From a virus: DNA of 64,000 bases. The stretch's first letter is position 1. Every line of letters starts with the position of its first letter. Location: positions 22,010-86,009 of the IMG/VR virus record IMGVR_UViG_3300020281_000015; one strand, given 5' to 3'. Under the pieces are notes generated by a model. It searched no databases and had not been told where the DNA came from. It worked only from the letters and a program-made list of their open reading frames with translations. Shown in pieces: positions 62,535 to 64,000 of the stretch. The translations under genes were made by a program, and so were the position numbers.

Positions 62535-63469
62535 TAGTATCCGCCTTCATTTCTTAATACATGTTCGAAGAAAGGAGCTACAGTCCAATTTTCAGTTAAT
62601 CTACCCCTATTAGGATTATCATGGTCAACAACACCGTCGTCATTTACAGACCAATCTACTAATCGAATTAAGATAGTACCTATTCTTGTTTTATATTCAA
62701 ACATTCTACTAGTCATTCTATCGCCATCTTGCGGACCTGCTTTAACTACTCCACTACTTGTTTCAAAAATATTTTCTTTTTTTACTCCTAGTTCTTTTAC
62801 AGCTAAGTCCATTAGTTCTTCCATTGAATAACTACTATCTTGCATATGTCTACCAATAAGTCCTACACTTTTCATACGAAGCACAGGTGTTATTCTATTA
62901 TAAGGAGCAGTAGTATTAAAATTTATTCCACTTTTTTCTGCAAGATCAGTGAAAACTTCTACTTGTCTACGCATTGTCCTTTCATTTACACCTTTTGCAA
63001 TAATTGTTCCTGTATTCACAGGTAATCTAGCATCGAAAATATTTTTTAAAGCTCTTACTTTTGCAGTCGCCCATTTACCTTCATCTAGTATTTTATAAAC
63101 TTCGTCGTCGTCTGCACCATTCATTGAATGTAATAATAAACGCAATCCAGCATCTTTTAATTTTTGAACATATTCTGGTCTTGCTAGTTTCAGTCCATTA
63201 GTTGTTACACTAGGTCTGTGACCGTATTTTTTAACTGCGGTAATTATTTCTGGTAGATCTTCACGCATAGTAGGTTCTGCTCCGATAATACGTATGTAAG
63301 ATCTAAAAGGTAATCGCTGTAAAAAATCAAATAGTTTATGTTTGTCTAAATCAGGTATATTCCGATTAGGAATATAACAGTTAGCACATTCCATTTGACA
63401 TTTATGTGTAATATCAACTACAATATTAGAAAAGGTATTGTTTTCTGGTTGAAGTTCGAAATACTTCAT
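62534..63469 (-). CDS. Radical SAM protein, single-cluster type
   Basis: I choose ATG 63469, one base after the upstream stop (TAGTATG), over ATG 63520, which would overlap the TauD-like gene by 50 bases. THKCQMECANCYIPNRNIPD gives C24-x3-C28-x2-C31, and RIIGAEPTMREDLPEIITAV is the SAM motif with G-A-E-P in place of G-G-E-P. RPSVTTNGLKLARPEYVQKL is the next conserved strand. The C-terminus has no extra Cys cluster, unlike the N-twitch group. Such enzymes often act on peptides or small molecules. Confidence 0.87.
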   Translation of the reverse strand: MKYFELQPENNTFSNIVVDITHKCQMECANCYIPNRNIPDLDKHKLFDFLQRLPFRSYIRIIGAEPTMREDLPEIITAVKKYGHRPSVTTNGLKLARPEYVQKLKDAGLRLLLHSMNGADDDEVYKILDEGKWATAKVRALKNIFDARLPVNTGTIIAKGVNERTMRRQVEVFTDLAEKSGINFNTTAPYNRITPVLRMKSVGLIGRHMQDSSYSMEELMDLAVKELGVKKENIFETSSGVVKAGPQDGDRMTSRMFEYKTRIGTILIRLVDWSVNDDGVVDHDNPNRGRLTENWTVAPFFEHVLRNEGGY

Positions 63470-63470
63470 A

Positions 63471-63998
63471 CTAGATCCAGAACTGCACTCGCCACAGTGT
63501 TCTCGATCCAGTAAAAGCATGGCGTCTATGCATTACTCTTATATTATCGTAAATAAGGATATCATTTGGTTCCCATTGATGTTCATATATATTCTTCTCA
63601 CAATGTGTAATTAAATGACTTACATCTATATCAGTTTGTAGTGAACCAGGACTAAAGTATAAAACTTTATCTCCAGTGATATGATGTGTATGTGCAAATT
63701 TTCTTGTTTGCTTGCGTTTTTCTAGTATTCTTTTTTGTTGTTCAGTAAAACAATAGTTGTATGCATCTGGAGGAAAATAAGTACCTTCTTGATCTTCTAA
63801 TTCTTGTTTGTTAGGATAAGTTTGGTATGCATCTTTCATATCTACAAAATCTGTAGTGCTTTTTTCTCCGTTTAATTTATTGTAGAGCATTGTACCAAAA
63901 TAATTTCCTCTACCATAACTCCAATCATTATGCCATTCTACATCTCCGTCTATAAAAAGATCTGTCTCACTAACAATTTGTATGGTGTTATTTTTATT
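63471..63998 (-). CDS. TauD/TfdA-like 2OG-Fe(II) dioxygenase (5' end outside window)
   Basis: The minus-strand frame stays open from the internal ATG at 63890 to the right edge, and the extra part encodes FIDGDVEWHNDWSYGRGNYF. That supplies the H-x-D iron motif missing from the shorter version. IYDNIRVMHRRHAFTGSRTL and WRVQFW give the distal His and the 2OG-binding Arg of the TauD family. The gene is therefore partial here, with its start beyond base 64,000. It is the most upstream visible gene of the operon with radical SAM and ATP-grasp genes. Confidence 0.85.
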   Translation of the reverse strand, partial: NKNNTIQIVSETDLFIDGDVEWHNDWSYGRGNYFGTMLYNKLNGEKSTTDFVDMKDAYQTYPNKQELEDQEGTYFPPDAYNYCFTEQQKRILEKRKQTRKFAHTHHITGDKVLYFSPGSLQTDIDVSHLITHCEKNIYEHQWEPNDILIYDNIRVMHRRHAFTGSRTLWRVQFWI

Positions 63999-64000
63999 TA

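Noticed and set aside
1-64000. tRNA genes, CRISPR arrays, IS elements, integrase or attachment sites
   Set aside because: Nothing resembling these was found. Non-coding gaps are too short for tRNAs except possibly the 100-base gap at 32639-32738, which is explained by a promoter and leader.

Overview
The window is a piece of an AT-rich (roughly one-third G+C by eye), densely packed T4-like myovirus genome. Genes abut or overlap by 1-20 bases, almost no non-coding DNA is present, and I found no tRNA, rRNA, IS element or CRISPR array. T4-type baseplate genes (gp5-, gp25- and gp6-like), a giant tail protein, collar-type tail fibres and a large set of metabolic and surface-modifying genes fit a marine T4-like phage of the cyanophage/pelagiphage type. 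The host cannot be fixed from this window: no photosynthesis or other host-diagnostic gene is present.

Region 1 (1-32.6 kb, all + strand) is the late structural block. It holds a partial baseplate/tail protein, an unknown 221-aa protein, a gp5-like baseplate hub with its own C-terminal muralytic domain, gp25, gp6, and a 5,265-residue giant virion protein in the gp7/gp8 position. Then come a 200-aa structural protein, three tail-fibre-like proteins sharing one N-terminal module, and two paralogous ~314-aa virion proteins. Several gaps in this block carry TAAATA-type T4 late-promoter motifs.

Region 2 (32.6-56.2 kb, + strand) begins at a consensus sigma-70 promoter (TTGACA, 17 bp, TATAAT) and runs as a nearly gap-free chain of about 22 genes. 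These are GT-A-like glycosyltransferases, four radical SAM proteins with an N-terminal Cys-rich (N-twitch-like) region, three proteins with a fucosyltransferase-like T/S-E-K motif, three SGNH hydrolases with G-C-S in block I, a PglD-like acyltransferase, a compact DegT-like protein and a UDP-sugar dehydrogenase. A methyltransferase, two 2OG-Fe oxygenases, a GNAT-like protein, a fatty-acid desaturase and a B12-type radical SAM enzyme complete it. The pattern radical SAM / T-E-K protein / SGNH recurs, suggesting block duplication. The best reading is a glycan or surface-modification programme acting on host envelope or virion, but no substrate can be named.

Region 3 (56.2-64 kb) alternates strands. 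Minus-strand 2OG-oxygenase genes (three in a row), a plus-strand PP-loop ATPase, a small unknown minus-strand gene and two plus-strand oxygenases precede a minus-strand operon. That operon reads TauD-like oxygenase (cut by the right edge), radical SAM, unknown, ATP-grasp, and ends at an intrinsic terminator inside the convergent PhyH gene. It looks like a small biosynthetic or peptide/amino-acid modifying pathway.

The most striking non-gene signal is near-total avoidance of GCAGC/GCTGC: I count five sites in 64 kb. Ala-Ala pairs are almost always written with GCC or GCG first, although single Ala codons are mostly GCA/GCT. This points to a restriction or nuclease pressure on this site.
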